From SZUA-36 sp963759155 (lineage in GTDB: Bacteria > Pseudomonadota > Gammaproteobacteria > Xanthomonadales > SZUA-36), in the NCBI GenBank assembly GCA_963759155.1, contig CAVWXX010000015.1:332246-396245 (forward strand): DNA of 64,000 nt. The letters are read 5' to 3'. The position numbers were made by a program, and so were the translations under genes. This document shows positions 36,190 through 45,676 of this stretch, piece by piece (within the stretch, counting starts at the first letter, position 1; every line of letters begins with the position of its first letter). The notes under the pieces were generated by a model. That model was not told where the DNA came from and searched no databases. It was given only the letters and a program-made list of their open reading frames with translations.

Positions 36190-36462
36190 TTAAAGTTCAT
36201 CGCTGGCGATGGCCTCTATGGCCAGGGCATGAATGTCAGTTTTCATCATATCGTCCAGGGCGGAATACACTGCCCTGTGACGGGCCAGCATGTTCATTCC
36301 ATTGAAATACGAACTGACGATGGAGACATTAAAATGGCCGAGTCCGCTTTTTGCACCCTCGTGACCAGCATGCTTGTGGCTATCGTCTTCCACTTCAAGG
36401 GATTCCGGCTCCAGGGCCGCCTCAAGCAGCAGGCGGATGCGTTCAACACGTCTCGCGTTCAT
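36190..36462 (-). CDS. bolA: BolA family protein
   Basis: A 90-aa BolA-type protein that, with a monothiol glutaredoxin, binds [2Fe-2S] clusters. Some BolA proteins also act as DNA-binding regulators. I start at ATG 36462 (MNARRVERIRLLLEAALEPES). The longer frame to 36588 overlaps the YciI gene. It has the BolA features VEDDSHKHAGH near 22-32 (candidate cluster His) and the conserved C-terminal HRAVYSALDDMMKTDIHALAI. yciI lies just upstream on the same strand, a frequent pairing. Confidence 0.92.
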   Translation of the reverse strand: MNARRVERIRLLLEAALEPESLEVEDDSHKHAGHEGAKSGLGHFNVSIVSSYFNGMNMLARHRAVYSALDDMMKTDIHALAIEAIASDEL

Positions 36463-36472
36463 ATTGCCTTCC

Positions 36473-36772
36473 TCACGGCAGCGCCTTGATAAACGGCCTG
36501 ACATCCACGTAGTCGTAGACACCGGCCTCCACGTAGGGATCACTGGCTGCCCACTGCTGCGCATCTTCGAGTGAATCAAACTCAGCAATCACCGTCGAGC
36601 CGCTAAACCCTGCCGGCCCGGGCTCAGGGGCGTCGATATTGGGCATCGGGCCCGCAACCAGCAAACGCCCCTGCCCGAGCAGGGCCTGGAGCCGCTCAAG
36701 GTGTGCTGGTCTTGTCGCTTTGCGTGCTTCAAGACTATCCTCACGATCCGTTGCGTGAATGACATACCACAT
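36473..36772 (-). CDS. yciI: YciI family protein
   Basis: A 99-aa YciI-like protein of ferredoxin-like fold. It begins MWYVIHATDREDSLEARKATRPAHLERLQAL and holds the paired His and Asp residues of the family (HLERL, FDSLEDAQQWAASDPYVEAGVYDYVDVRPF). YciI proteins are proposed hydrolases or lyases, but the physiological role is not settled. It lies 10 bases upstream of bolA and is probably co-transcribed with it. Confidence 0.92.
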   Translation of the reverse strand: MWYVIHATDREDSLEARKATRPAHLERLQALLGQGRLLVAGPMPNIDAPEPGPAGFSGSTVIAEFDSLEDAQQWAASDPYVEAGVYDYVDVRPFIKALP

Positions 36773-36903
36773 AGAAAAATTCCTTACTATTTACAGGAAG
36801 TGTACCTGACTGATTCATTTGCTCAAGCGCAACGAGTGATTTTTTGTCTTTATTGGCGAATACATTGAGCAGATTGCTTCTAGACAGGTAAAATAGGCGG
36901 GAT

Positions 36904-37521
36904 ATGAGTGAACGAATCGAAATCAAACCCTATGGCGCCAGCCCGCGTCAGCTCGACCATATTGTCGGGGTCCTGGTTCGTGGTGGCCTGATTGCCTACC
37001 CGACAGATTCCGGTTACGCACTCGGTTGGCGCTCCAATAACCGTAAGGCCCGTGACCGGGTCATCCGATTGCGCGAACTGGATCGCCATCATCACTTTAG
37101 CTACTGCTGTCGCAGCCTGTCCGAAATCGGCAAACTGGTCAAAGTTCAAAACGCCGACCATCGCCTGATACGGCAACTGACACCCGGGCCTTATACCTTT
37201 ATTTTGCCATCGACCAAGAACGTATCGCGGAACGCGCAGCTGGATAAAGTACGTACCGTGGGTGTCCGTATTCCCGACCACCCGCTGGTGCAGGGGCTTT
37301 TGGAGGTGCTTGATGAACCCCTGTTGAGTTCATCGCTGATCCTGCCGGATCCGGAAGGAAAAATCCTGGACACAGAAGACCTGTATGACGAAGTCTATGG
37401 GCAAATCGACCTGTTTGTAGATGCCGGCTACTGCCCGCTCGAACCGACAACATTGATAGACCTGACCAGTGGTCACCCTGAAATCCTGCGCCGTGGACGC
37501 GGCGTGATAGACTTCCTCTGA
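36904..37521 (+). CDS. yciO: YciO-type L-threonylcarbamoyladenylate synthase family protein
   Basis: A 205-aa protein of the YrdC/Sua5 fold. The YciO subgroup resembles TsaC, which makes threonylcarbamoyl-AMP for t6A, but in E. coli it is not the main enzyme. Motifs are GGLIAYPTDSGYALGWR, RLRELDRHHHFSYCCRSLSEI and PGPYTFILPSTKNV. It is followed by scpA after 1 base and stands at the head of yciO-scpA-scpB-rluB, a known gammaproteobacterial operon. Confidence 0.92.
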   Translation: MSERIEIKPYGASPRQLDHIVGVLVRGGLIAYPTDSGYALGWRSNNRKARDRVIRLRELDRHHHFSYCCRSLSEIGKLVKVQNADHRLIRQLTPGPYTFILPSTKNVSRNAQLDKVRTVGVRIPDHPLVQGLLEVLDEPLLSSSLILPDPEGKILDTEDLYDEVYGQIDLFVDAGYCPLEPTTLIDLTSGHPEILRRGRGVIDFL

Positions 37522-37522
37522 T

Positions 37523-38350
37523 ATGGAGCCGGAAAAACATCAATCCACCTTCCCCTCAGACAGGGAAGGCGACCAGAAAGAAATGCCCTTTGCGCTGGTC
37601 CAGGGCCTCCCGGTCAGCGAAGTCCCACACGATTTGTACATCCCCCCTGATGCACTTGAAGTCATACTGGATGCTTTTGAAGGCCCATTGGATTTGTTGC
37701 TCTACCTGATCCGGCGGCAAAACCTGGATATTCTTGATATACCCATTACCGAGATCACCCGGCAATACATCGAATACATCGAAATGCTGCAGGACATGCA
37801 GTTTGAGCTGGCAGCAGAATACCTTGTGATGGCTGCGATCCTGGCGGAAATCAAATCAAGGATGCTGTTGCCCCGCCCCGCCCTGGATGAAGACGAAGAT
37901 TCCGACCCCAGGGCAGAGCTTGTCAGGCGTCTGCAGGAATACGAACGTTTCAAACAGGCAGCGGAAGACCTGGATGAGTTACCCCGGCTGGGCCGCGACT
38001 TTGCACCCGTGGAGGCCTTCGTTGAGGAAAAAACCATCGTTCGCGAACCACCCAAAGTAGAGTTACGCGAAATCCTCGCGGCCCTCAAGGATGTGATGGG
38101 AAGAGCCGAACTATTCACCAGTCACCAGGTTTCCTCAGAGCCTCTGTCGGTGCGCGAGCGAATGTCTGTCATCCTCAATGCTTTACGCACTAACCCTTAC
38201 ATGGAGTTCCAGCATCTGTTTGACCCCGAAGAGGGCCGTATGGGTGTGGTCGTGAGTTTTCTCGCACTGATGGAATTATCCCGTGAGCAACTGGTGGACC
38301 TGGTACAGAATGAACCCTTCGGTCAAATTTATGTAAAAGCGCCTGAATGA
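37523..38350 (+). CDS. scpA: Segregation and condensation protein A
   Basis: ScpA is the kleisin that bridges the SMC heads. The 275-aa protein has the N-terminal region EVILDAFEGPLDLLLYLIRRQNLDILDIPI at about 48-77 and the C-terminal winged helix (VVSFLALMELSREQLVDLVQNEPFGQIYV). The first 35 residues are a variable tail. The start is 1 base after the yciO stop, so it is translationally coupled. scpB follows after 59 bases. Confidence 0.95.
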   Translation: MEPEKHQSTFPSDREGDQKEMPFALVQGLPVSEVPHDLYIPPDALEVILDAFEGPLDLLLYLIRRQNLDILDIPITEITRQYIEYIEMLQDMQFELAAEYLVMAAILAEIKSRMLLPRPALDEDEDSDPRAELVRRLQEYERFKQAAEDLDELPRLGRDFAPVEAFVEEKTIVREPPKVELREILAALKDVMGRAELFTSHQVSSEPLSVRERMSVILNALRTNPYMEFQHLFDPEEGRMGVVVSFLALMELSREQLVDLVQNEPFGQIYVKAPE

Positions 38351-38409
38351 ATCACTTCTTATCAATGCGGCGCCTGACCGGCGGCTTTTGAACTAAAAAT
38401 TGCAGAACA

Positions 38410-39126
38410 ATGACTGAACAAGACGATATGACAATAGACCAGATCATCCAGGGTGAGCAGCTTCAGAACATACTGGAAGCAGCCCTGCTCGCTGCCGGAC
38501 AGCCATTATCACCCACACAACTGGCAGCGTTATTCAGCGATGATGAACGTCCGCCGAAAGGCGAAATCAGCAGGGCCCTGGAACAATTGAGAGTTGATTG
38601 CGGCAATCGTGGCATAGAGTTAAAAAAGGTCGCCAGCGGTTATCGCCTGCAGGTCAAACAGGAGTATAACGAGTGGGTTTCCCGTCTCTGGAAGGAACGA
38701 CCACCACGTTATTCACGTGCCTTGCTTGAAACCATCGCCCTGATTGCCTACCGGCAGCCCATCACCCGTGGTGAGATTGAGTCTGTGCGTGGTGTATCGG
38801 TGAGTACCAACATCATTCGGACGCTACAGGAGCGGGAATGGATTCGCGTTGTCGGTCACCGGGACGTTCCCGGCAAACCTGCCCTGTTTGGTACCACCAA
38901 TACGTTCCTCGATTCATTTGACCTGCAGAATCTGGATGATCTGCCGACGCTGGCGGAAATCCGCGACATGGAAAACCTCGAGCCAGAGTTGCAACTCGAA
39001 GCACCGGCCCCCGAGCCAGCAACAGAAAGCCTGGATGAGGAAACGGATACTGAGGATACAGACGGGAACAAGGACGACGACAACGACCAGGTCAAGCAAG
39101 CTGAAAGTGATGCCACACAACCATGA
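38410..39126 (+). CDS. scpB: Segregation and condensation protein B
   Basis: ScpB binds ScpA as a dimer and controls the SMC complex. The 238-aa protein has two winged helices (LEAALLAAGQPLSPTQLAALF, then LLETIALIAYRQPITRGEIESVRGV) and the signature FGTTNTFLDSFDL. The C-terminal 60 residues are a low-complexity acidic tail (Asp/Glu/Thr), longer than usual. The stop overlaps the rluB start by 4 bases. Confidence 0.95.
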   Translation: MTEQDDMTIDQIIQGEQLQNILEAALLAAGQPLSPTQLAALFSDDERPPKGEISRALEQLRVDCGNRGIELKKVASGYRLQVKQEYNEWVSRLWKERPPRYSRALLETIALIAYRQPITRGEIESVRGVSVSTNIIRTLQEREWIRVVGHRDVPGKPALFGTTNTFLDSFDLQNLDDLPTLAEIRDMENLEPELQLEAPAPEPATESLDEETDTEDTDGNKDDDNDQVKQAESDATQP

Positions 39127-40040
39127 ATCAACCTAAACACCCAGACAACGACAAAGAATTTATCCCGGAAAAGCCGCAACAAAAACCGCAACGATTGCAA
39201 AAGCTCATGGCGACTGCGGGCCTGGGGTCCAGACGTGCGCTGGAGCGGCAGATCAAGAGTGGTAAGGTTCTCATCAATAACAAGCCGGCTACGCTGGGCC
39301 AGACGGCCAGCGAAGGCGACCAGCTCAGGTTTGAAGACCGGGAATGGAAGGTAGTTGATGTCGCCAGTTCACAGCGCAGCCTGGTTTACAACAAACCGCT
39401 CGGTGAAGTCACAACCCGTTCCGACCCCCAGGGCCGTCCGACGGTATTTGACCACTTGCCAAGGATACAGGGAGCCCGGTGGATTGCTGTTGGCAGGCTT
39501 GATCTCAATACCAGTGGTCTGTTGCTGATGACCACGGATGGGGAACTGGCCCATGCCATGATGCACCCGTCCAACCAGGTTGACCGGGAGTATGCCTGTC
39601 GAATTTTCGGTGAAGTTGATGCGGATAAACTGGCCAATCTCAAAAAAGGTGTGATGCTGGATGACGGCATGGCGCAGTTCAGCGATATCCAGGCGGCGGG
39701 AGGCGACGAAAGTAACACCTGGTATCACGTCACCCTGCTCGAAGGACGAAACCGCGAAGTCAGGCGTTTATGGGCTTCACAGGACCTGATGGTCAGCCGC
39801 CTGAAACGTGTTCGCTATGGTGCGGTTTTTCTGCCAAAACGACTCCGCATGGGTGACTGGTCCGAACTGACGGCCAAGGACCACCAGACTCTCAGAGAGG
39901 ATGTCGGACTTGGCCCGGTACCGGTTCAACTTGCACTGAAAGCGGAAAAGGTCGAGCGGCAATCAGACCGGCGCGCCATCCGCAAGAAGATGGGGCCACG
40001 CAAGAAATCAACACGTTACAAAAACGTTGATCACAAATAA
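39123..40040 (+). CDS. rluB: Ribosomal large subunit pseudouridine synthase B
   Basis: RluB modifies U2605 of 23S rRNA. The 305-aa protein has an N-terminal S4 RNA-binding domain (RLQKLMATAGLGSRRALERQIKSGKVLIN, about 24-52), the catalytic Asp127 in GRLDLNTSGLLL, and the C-terminal motif EGRNREVRRLW. RluB rather than RluF is favoured by the scpAB neighbours. A basic C-terminal tail follows. Confidence 0.94.
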   Translation: MNQPKHPDNDKEFIPEKPQQKPQRLQKLMATAGLGSRRALERQIKSGKVLINNKPATLGQTASEGDQLRFEDREWKVVDVASSQRSLVYNKPLGEVTTRSDPQGRPTVFDHLPRIQGARWIAVGRLDLNTSGLLLMTTDGELAHAMMHPSNQVDREYACRIFGEVDADKLANLKKGVMLDDGMAQFSDIQAAGGDESNTWYHVTLLEGRNREVRRLWASQDLMVSRLKRVRYGAVFLPKRLRMGDWSELTAKDHQTLREDVGLGPVPVQLALKAEKVERQSDRRAIRKKMGPRKKSTRYKNVDHK

Positions 40041-40061
40041 TCAAAAGGCCTGCTTAGCAAT

Positions 40062-40712
40062 ATGAATTTTGATCAGTTACAGGATCAGTGTCTTGATTAT
40101 CTTGGGGATGTCATGGCATCGGATCCGGCACATGACATTACCCACGTCAAACGCGTGGTTCAGAACACCCTGATACTGACCGAGGCCGAGAACGGTAATG
40201 CCGCCATCAGCATCCCCGCAGCGTGGCTGCACGATTGTGTATCAGTCACCAAGGATTCACCCTTGCGTCAACAGGCTTCAAAACTGGCAGCCGATGAGGC
40301 CATCCGGTTTCTCGAATCCATCCGCTATTCACCCGCTCTGTTACCACAGATTCACCATGCCATTGAGGCACATAGCTTTTCGGCCAACATACCCACGAAA
40401 ACCCTGGAAGCCAGCATCGTGCAAGATGCCGACCGGCTTGAGGCGGTAGGCGCGATCGGCATTGCGCGATGTTTTTTAACCGGTGGCAGCATGGGTACGC
40501 CGCTGTACGAACCATCCGACCCATTTGCAGATGACCGTGAGCTTGATGACAAATCATTCACCCTGGATCATTTTTACTGCAAACTGCTGGGACTGGCGGA
40601 CACCATGAAAACAGAAGCCGGTAAAGCCGAGGCCATCAGGCGAACGGACTACATGAAAGCCTTTCTGCAACAACTCGGTATGGAAATTGGTCGCCAGCCC
40701 CTGGGTAGCTAA
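40062..40712 (+). CDS. HD domain phosphohydrolase
   Basis: A 216-aa HD-superfamily protein. Metal ligands are seen as DITHVKRV (H near 28), AAWLHD (HD near 57) and QDADRLEAVGAIG (D near 128). Length and layout resemble the YedJ-type predicted hydrolases. The substrate is not known, with nucleotides or (p)ppGpp-like phosphates as possibilities. It lies 21 bases after rluB on the same strand, so it may be the last gene of that operon. Confidence 0.88.
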   Translation: MNFDQLQDQCLDYLGDVMASDPAHDITHVKRVVQNTLILTEAENGNAAISIPAAWLHDCVSVTKDSPLRQQASKLAADEAIRFLESIRYSPALLPQIHHAIEAHSFSANIPTKTLEASIVQDADRLEAVGAIGIARCFLTGGSMGTPLYEPSDPFADDRELDDKSFTLDHFYCKLLGLADTMKTEAGKAEAIRRTDYMKAFLQQLGMEIGRQPLGS

Positions 40713-40728
40713 ACTCGGAAGACCTGTC

Positions 40729-41685
40729 CTAGTCTTTGAATTTTGCGGTTGACTGGCGTCTGCGATCAACTTTGAGGCGGGTAACATCCGGTCGTGAATA
40801 ATGACCAGCCGGGTCAAAGTTTTGCCGCTCTCTTCGAATCATGTCGAGGTCCAGATCAGCGCTGAACAGGCCCTCGGTCTCGACCTGGGGTTCCAGCAAC
40901 CATTGCCCATCCGGTGCAGCGATACACGAACCACCATCCGTCATCCAGCCCTTTGCCGCCGCTGTCACGCTGTCTGCGTGCGGAAAGTTACCTGGTATCC
41001 AGTCAGCATGCATAAGGCTCGACACTGAAAGCACGTAGGAGCGGGATTCCCGCGCGATAAAGCGGGTAATGTCCTGTGTGTTTCTGACACTGCCGGGCCA
41101 AACTGCCACGTGAACATTTTCACCCTGGGCGTACAACGAGGCCCTTGGCAGTGGCATCCAGTTCTCCCAGCAATTAAGCCCACCTACACGGAAACCGTGC
41201 AAATCATGCACTCTTAAACCATGCCCATCACCGGCAGACCAGACCAGTCGTTCTTCATAGGTCGGGCATAACTTGCGGTGCACTGAGCCAATCCGTCCAT
41301 CCGGGTGGATGTATACCAGGCTTGCATACAGGCTATGGCCGCCCCGGTCAGCCGCACGTTCAATGCAACCAAGATAAACGGCTATCGAGTGATCTTTTGC
41401 TGTTTTGCACAAGCTATCGAGATGACCCGCATCAATATCAACGGACTCTGATACATAGTGAGCGAACAGGTCCTTTTGCACATCGGAATCAAACTGGGCG
41501 CCATTTGTCAGCTCGGGCCAAAACGGATAACCGGGCACCAGGCCCTCCCCGAAAGCGACCAGCTGACTGCCCTGCCCAGCCGCCTGATGCACATAATCAC
41601 TGACCTTCTCAAGCGTTGCCTTGCGGTCAAGCCATTGTGGTGATATTTGTGCCAGCGAAACCCGCAAATTGGCTGAATCTGTCAT
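40729..41685 (-). CDS. Carbon-nitrogen hydrolase / nitrilase family protein
   Basis: A 318-aa nitrilase-superfamily enzyme with the Glu-Lys-Cys triad visible as AFGEGLVPGYPFWP near 46, HRKLCPTYEERL near 134 and GGLNCWENW near 168. The layout (VPGYPFW, GLNCWENWMPL) matches true nitrilases (branch 1), which turn R-CN into R-COOH, more than amidases. The actual substrate is open. It lies 2 bases after the deaminase gene and forms a unit with rnr, rlmB and the deaminase. Confidence 0.9.
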   Translation of the reverse strand: MTDSANLRVSLAQISPQWLDRKATLEKVSDYVHQAAGQGSQLVAFGEGLVPGYPFWPELTNGAQFDSDVQKDLFAHYVSESVDIDAGHLDSLCKTAKDHSIAVYLGCIERAADRGGHSLYASLVYIHPDGRIGSVHRKLCPTYEERLVWSAGDGHGLRVHDLHGFRVGGLNCWENWMPLPRASLYAQGENVHVAVWPGSVRNTQDITRFIARESRSYVLSVSSLMHADWIPGNFPHADSVTAAAKGWMTDGGSCIAAPDGQWLLEPQVETEGLFSADLDLDMIRRERQNFDPAGHYSRPDVTRLKVDRRRQSTAKFKD

Positions 41686-41687
41686 AG

Positions 41688-42278
41688 TTACCCCTTATCG
41701 TGGCCGTGACTTGCATTGTAAATCGGGCCGCCGTTGTCGTGATAATAGGCCAGCACCGCCGCAGCCTGGGCCCGCAAAACGCCACGCTTCACTTCGATAT
41801 CCCTGAGCCGCAGGGATTCAACCCATTGCTCCGGCTTATCTCCCTCGTCAAAACCGGCGGCCTCCGCATCCTCTTTTCGGGCACCGCATACCAGGCTCTT
41901 GATTCCTGACCAGGGCAACGCGCCGTAACACATGGCACAAGGCTCACAACTGGTCACCAGTTGCAGAGGCCCCGAGTGGGACAGGTTCCAGTGCCCCATG
42001 GACAATTGCGCCAGTGACAAGGCAACCATTTCCGCGTGGGCGATGGACAGACCTGCCGTGGTGACGAGGTTGATGCCAACAGATACCAGGACGCCAGTCT
42101 GATCATTGACGACCACGGCGCCAAATGGACCGCCGGTCTTTTGCAGGACGCTTTGTTTTGAAAGCGCAATGGTAAGCTGCATACGCTGCTCAATCGAAGA
42201 TAAAGGTTGCTGCCAGTCGTCAAGGAATGGTCCGACCCAGGATGGAAGTTCAAAACTGCAATGACTGCTGATTGCCAT
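41688..42278 (-). CDS. Nucleoside/cytidine-type deaminase
   Basis: A 196-aa zinc deaminase of the CDA/TadA fold. Zinc and catalytic motifs are HAEMVALSLAQL near 84 (His and Glu) and CEPCAMCYGALPWSGI near 115 (Cys pair). The sequence ALPWSGIKSLVCGARKEDAEAAGFDEG resembles guanine deaminase-like family members rather than TadA. The substrate is uncertain. It lies 23 bases after rlmB. Confidence 0.88.
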   Translation of the reverse strand: MAISSHCSFELPSWVGPFLDDWQQPLSSIEQRMQLTIALSKQSVLQKTGGPFGAVVVNDQTGVLVSVGINLVTTAGLSIAHAEMVALSLAQLSMGHWNLSHSGPLQLVTSCEPCAMCYGALPWSGIKSLVCGARKEDAEAAGFDEGDKPEQWVESLRLRDIEVKRGVLRAQAAAVLAYYHDNGGPIYNASHGHDKG

Positions 42279-42301
42279 GGTTCTAGTCTAATCGATTTAT
42301 G

Positions 42302-43054
42302 TCAGCTGTTCTGTCGCTGCCGGCTAATTTCATACAGGCAGACACCGGTGGCCACAGAGACATTCAGACTTTCCACCTGCCCGGCCATTGGAATGCTGAC
42401 CAGGTAGTCACATAGCTCCATGGTCAGACGCCGCAAACCGGTGCCCTCATTGCCCATGACAAGCGCCAGGGGGCCGGTCAGGTCTGTTGCATACAGGCTG
42501 TCGCTCGCCTCATCACTGGTGCCTGTCAGCCAGATACCGTGCTTTTTCAGCGCACGTAGTACCCGCGCCAGGTTAGTCGCCTGGATGATATTCAGTGTTT
42601 CGGCTGCGCCACTGGCAGCCCTGCGTACAACCGGTGTGATACCGGCGGAACGGTCTTTGCAGATCACCACCAGGTTGACGCCTGCCGCTTCGGCCGTGCG
42701 TAAACAGGCGCCGAGGTTATGCGGGTCCTGAATACCATCAAGCACGAGAACCAGTGGTGTACCCTCAATCGCATCCAGCATGGCATCCAGGCTGCCTTCC
42801 GAAGCCAGGTTACTACCTTTAAAACCAGCGATCACACCCTGGTGCCGTTCTTGTCCGGATAACTTATCCAGCTCGGGGAGCCGGGTCTTGATGACCTTGA
42901 TACCCGAACCGTGTGCGCGTGATTCAACTTCCTGTAAGCGCTTGTTGTTGCTGTCGGCGAGTATCCGCAGCCACTCCACATCACCTGCCGCCGTTTTAAG
43001 GGCTGATGAGACGGCATGAATGCCGATGAGTAACTGTTCCCCGGATGATGTCAT
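42302..43054 (-). CDS. rlmB: 23S rRNA (guanosine(2251)-2'-O)-methyltransferase RlmB
   Basis: RlmB is a SpoU-family SPOUT methyltransferase that modifies Gm2251 in the peptidyl-transferase centre. The 250-aa protein has an N-terminal L30e-like substrate domain and the knot motifs LVLDGIQDPHNLGACLRTAEAAGV near 100-125, GNEGTGLRRLTMELCD, and VESLNVSVATGVCLYE near 225-240. The start is directly after the rnr stop. rnr-rlmB is the E. coli order too. Confidence 0.95.
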   Translation of the reverse strand: MTSSGEQLLIGIHAVSSALKTAAGDVEWLRILADSNNKRLQEVESRAHGSGIKVIKTRLPELDKLSGQERHQGVIAGFKGSNLASEGSLDAMLDAIEGTPLVLVLDGIQDPHNLGACLRTAEAAGVNLVVICKDRSAGITPVVRRAASGAAETLNIIQATNLARVLRALKKHGIWLTGTSDEASDSLYATDLTGPLALVMGNEGTGLRRLTMELCDYLVSIPMAGQVESLNVSVATGVCLYEISRQRQNS

Positions 43055-45236
43055 TTATTCAGCCAATTCAAAATCAATTTTTCGCTCATCCAGGTTGACG
43101 GCGAGAACCCGCACCTTAACGCGGTCAGCCAACTGGAAAACCCGTCCCCTGCGCTCGCCTTTCATACGGTGGGCGACCGGGTCGAAATGATAATAATCAT
43201 TTGGCAGACCGGTGACATGCACCAGGCCACTGATACGACCGTAATCAAGCTCAACGAACAAACCGAAAGAAGTGACGCCACTGACCAGGCCCTCAAATTC
43301 CTCGCCAATATGGTTTTCCAGGTAGGCGCATTTGAGACGGTCAACCACATCACGTTCGGCTTCTTCCGCCCGACGCGCGTTGAATGAACAGCGCGCACAC
43401 AATTCAGACATCAGGGCTTCGGTATAGGGATAAGTTGACTCACCGGTATGTTGCAACAAATGGTGTATGGCGCGATGCACCAGCAAATCGGGGTAACGCC
43501 TGATCGGTGAGGTAAAGTGGGTATACGCCTCCAACGCCAGGCCGAAATGGCCTTCATTGCCGGGTTGATAAGCCGCAAGACTCTGCGAACGTAACAATAC
43601 CGCCATGATCATGTGTTCATCAGGCCGGCCCTCGGCCTGCTTGACCACCATTTCAAAATCTTTTGGCTGCGGGTTATCCCGCCATGGAACGGTAATACCC
43701 TGCCCGCGCAGAAACTGACCCAGGGCCTCGAGTTTGCCTTCCGGTGGTGAGGCATGGACCCTGTAGGGCGCCGGCAACTTGTTCTTGAGCAAGAAACGGG
43801 CTGCTTCAACATTTGCCAGGATCATGCACTCCTCAATCAGCTTATGTGCATCGTTGCGCTCCTGTGGAATTAGCCCGATGACCGCACCGCGCTCATCAAA
43901 CTGAAACCCGTACTCGGTACTTTCAAAGCCGATAGCACCACGCTTCAGACGTGCTGCAGACAAGGCCTTGTACAGGCTTAACAAATCATCAAGATTGCTT
44001 TTAACATCAGCCATGTCATCGTGATGTTTAAGCTCCCCACTTTCATAATAATCTGCGACCTGTTGATAGGTCAGGCGTGCGGAGGATTTCATAACCGCAG
44101 CAACAAAACGTGAGCGCTTGACCGTGCCGTCGTCAGAGACCGTCATTTCACAGGCCAGGCACAGGCGGTCTACCGCGGGTTTGAGGGAGCACAGACCATT
44201 GGACAACGCTTCCGGCAACATGGGAATCACCCGGCTTGGGAAATACACCGATGTAGAACGCTGTACGGCCTCGTTATCCAGTGGGCTACCCGGTTTCACG
44301 TAGGCTGATACCTCGGCTATTGCGACGATCAAACGCCAACCCCTGGATTGCTTCCTGGCAAACACTGCGTCATCGAAATCCCGTGCATCCGCACCGTCGA
44401 TGGTCACCAGTGGCAGGTCGCGTAAATCCTTGCGACCTGATTTCATGTCCTCCGGAACCGCCTCACCAAATACCTCTGCGGCAGCCTCGACACCGTCAGG
44501 CCACTCGAAGGGTAAACCATGACTGCGGATGGCGATTTCCGTTGCCATACCCGGCGCGCCTGATTGGCCCAGTATCTCGGTGATCTTGCCCACCGGTGAC
44601 TGACGCTCGCTTGGCTCAATGACAATCGTTGCCACCACGACCTGTCCCGGACGGGCGCCCAGGGTGTCCTTTAAGAGGGATCATCACGTCCTGGTTGATG
44701 CGCGGATCATCCGGAACGACCAGGGCGATACCGTTTTCTTCTACATACCGACCAACAATGCTGTCATTGGCACGTTCAAGCACATCTGCAATCATGCCTT
44801 CACGGCGACCTTGCCGGTCGGTGCCTGTCACCGCGGCGAGAACCCGGTCACCATTGAGCACCTTGCGCATCTCACGTGAGGAAATGTACAGGTCGGATCC
44901 GCCATCATCCGGTATCAGGAAACCAAAACCATCGCGGTGGGCACTGATTCGACCTTTAACCAGATCCATCCGGGCGGGAAGTCCATAGGCCTTGCGACGA
45001 TTTTGAACCAACTGCCCATCACGCACCATCGCACGCAAACGACGTCGCATAATCTCGCGGCTATCATCCGATTCCACTTTGAGGGCCTTGACGATCCCTT
45101 TACGTTGCATCGGCTGACCTTTCTTCTCCAGCAGTGCAATAATTTCGTTGCGCTCGGGTGCCACGGCATTTATTTCCCGGCTTTCAGGGCGGTTTTTTCC
45201 ACCGGTATTGAATCTTGTCACCTGCTTAACTCTCAT
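43055..45236 (-). pseudogene. rnr: Ribonuclease R, frameshifted
   Basis: RNase R is a 3'-5' exoribonuclease that degrades structured RNA. The first frame (45236 to about 44671) gives the helix-turn-helix and cold-shock domains (IIALLEKKGQPMQRKGIVKAL; GFGFLIPDDGGSDLYIS; DVMIPLK). The second frame continues with KDTLGARPGQVVVATI, then the RNB catalytic domain (DGADARDFDDAVFA with the metal-binding Asp cluster, ESTEYGFQFD) and S1 domain (FEGLVSGVTSFGLFVELDYGRISGLVHV). A single extra base at about 44670-44674 (an AAA run on the coding strand) breaks the frame. A sequence error is as likely as a real mutation. The intact protein would be about 726 aa. Confidence 0.9.
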
Positions 45237-45386
45237 TGGCTATGTATTAGTTCTCATTGTAAACGAATATGCGGATCAGACTAGACCGCCAGACCCCGTA
45301 ATCAAGGCGAATTAGATGTCAGACGTCATAAAGAGGACAAAATTGACATTGGCAGGGTTTTACAGACCTCACAGGGTGAAATTCTG

Positions 45387-45415
45387 TTGACAGTTCAGGG
45401 TGAAATCGGTAGAGT
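45387..45415 (+). promoter_or_regulatory. Sigma-70 promoter of tRNA-Leu(CAG)
   Basis: TTGACA (45387-45392) and TAGAGT (45410-45415) are 17 bp apart with a GC-rich discriminator. An 11-base direct repeat CAGGGTGAAAT lies at 45372-45382 and 45396-45406, on either side of the -35 box. Confidence 0.7.
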
Positions 45416-45486
45416 CCGCACCGGCTTGGAAGTTCCCCCTTTACTTCTGGGCCAACGGGTTGTGGATCCCCTTTCCACAGCCCACT

Positions 45487-45573
<87 letters not shown>

Positions 45574-45582
45574 AACTTGAAC

Positions 45583-45612
45583 AAAAAAACCCGTCTTTTG
45601 ACGGGTTTTTTT
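45583..45612. terminator. Terminator after tRNA-Leu, also usable by purA
   Basis: CCCGTC-TTTT-GACGGG is flanked by A-runs on the left and T-runs on the right. It can end the tRNA transcript from the left and the purA transcript from the right. Confidence 0.92.
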
Positions 45613-45676
45613 GTGGCTTAAGCCCAAGGTTTATATCAATGACGTTTTTGTCACCTCACCACCCTGTCACCTTTGA

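Noticed and set aside
44660..44680. Programmed ribosomal frameshift in rnr
   Set aside because: The CTT AAA GGA context is not a known +1 or -1 shift signal, and RNase R is not known to be made by frameshifting. A one-base error or mutation is simpler.
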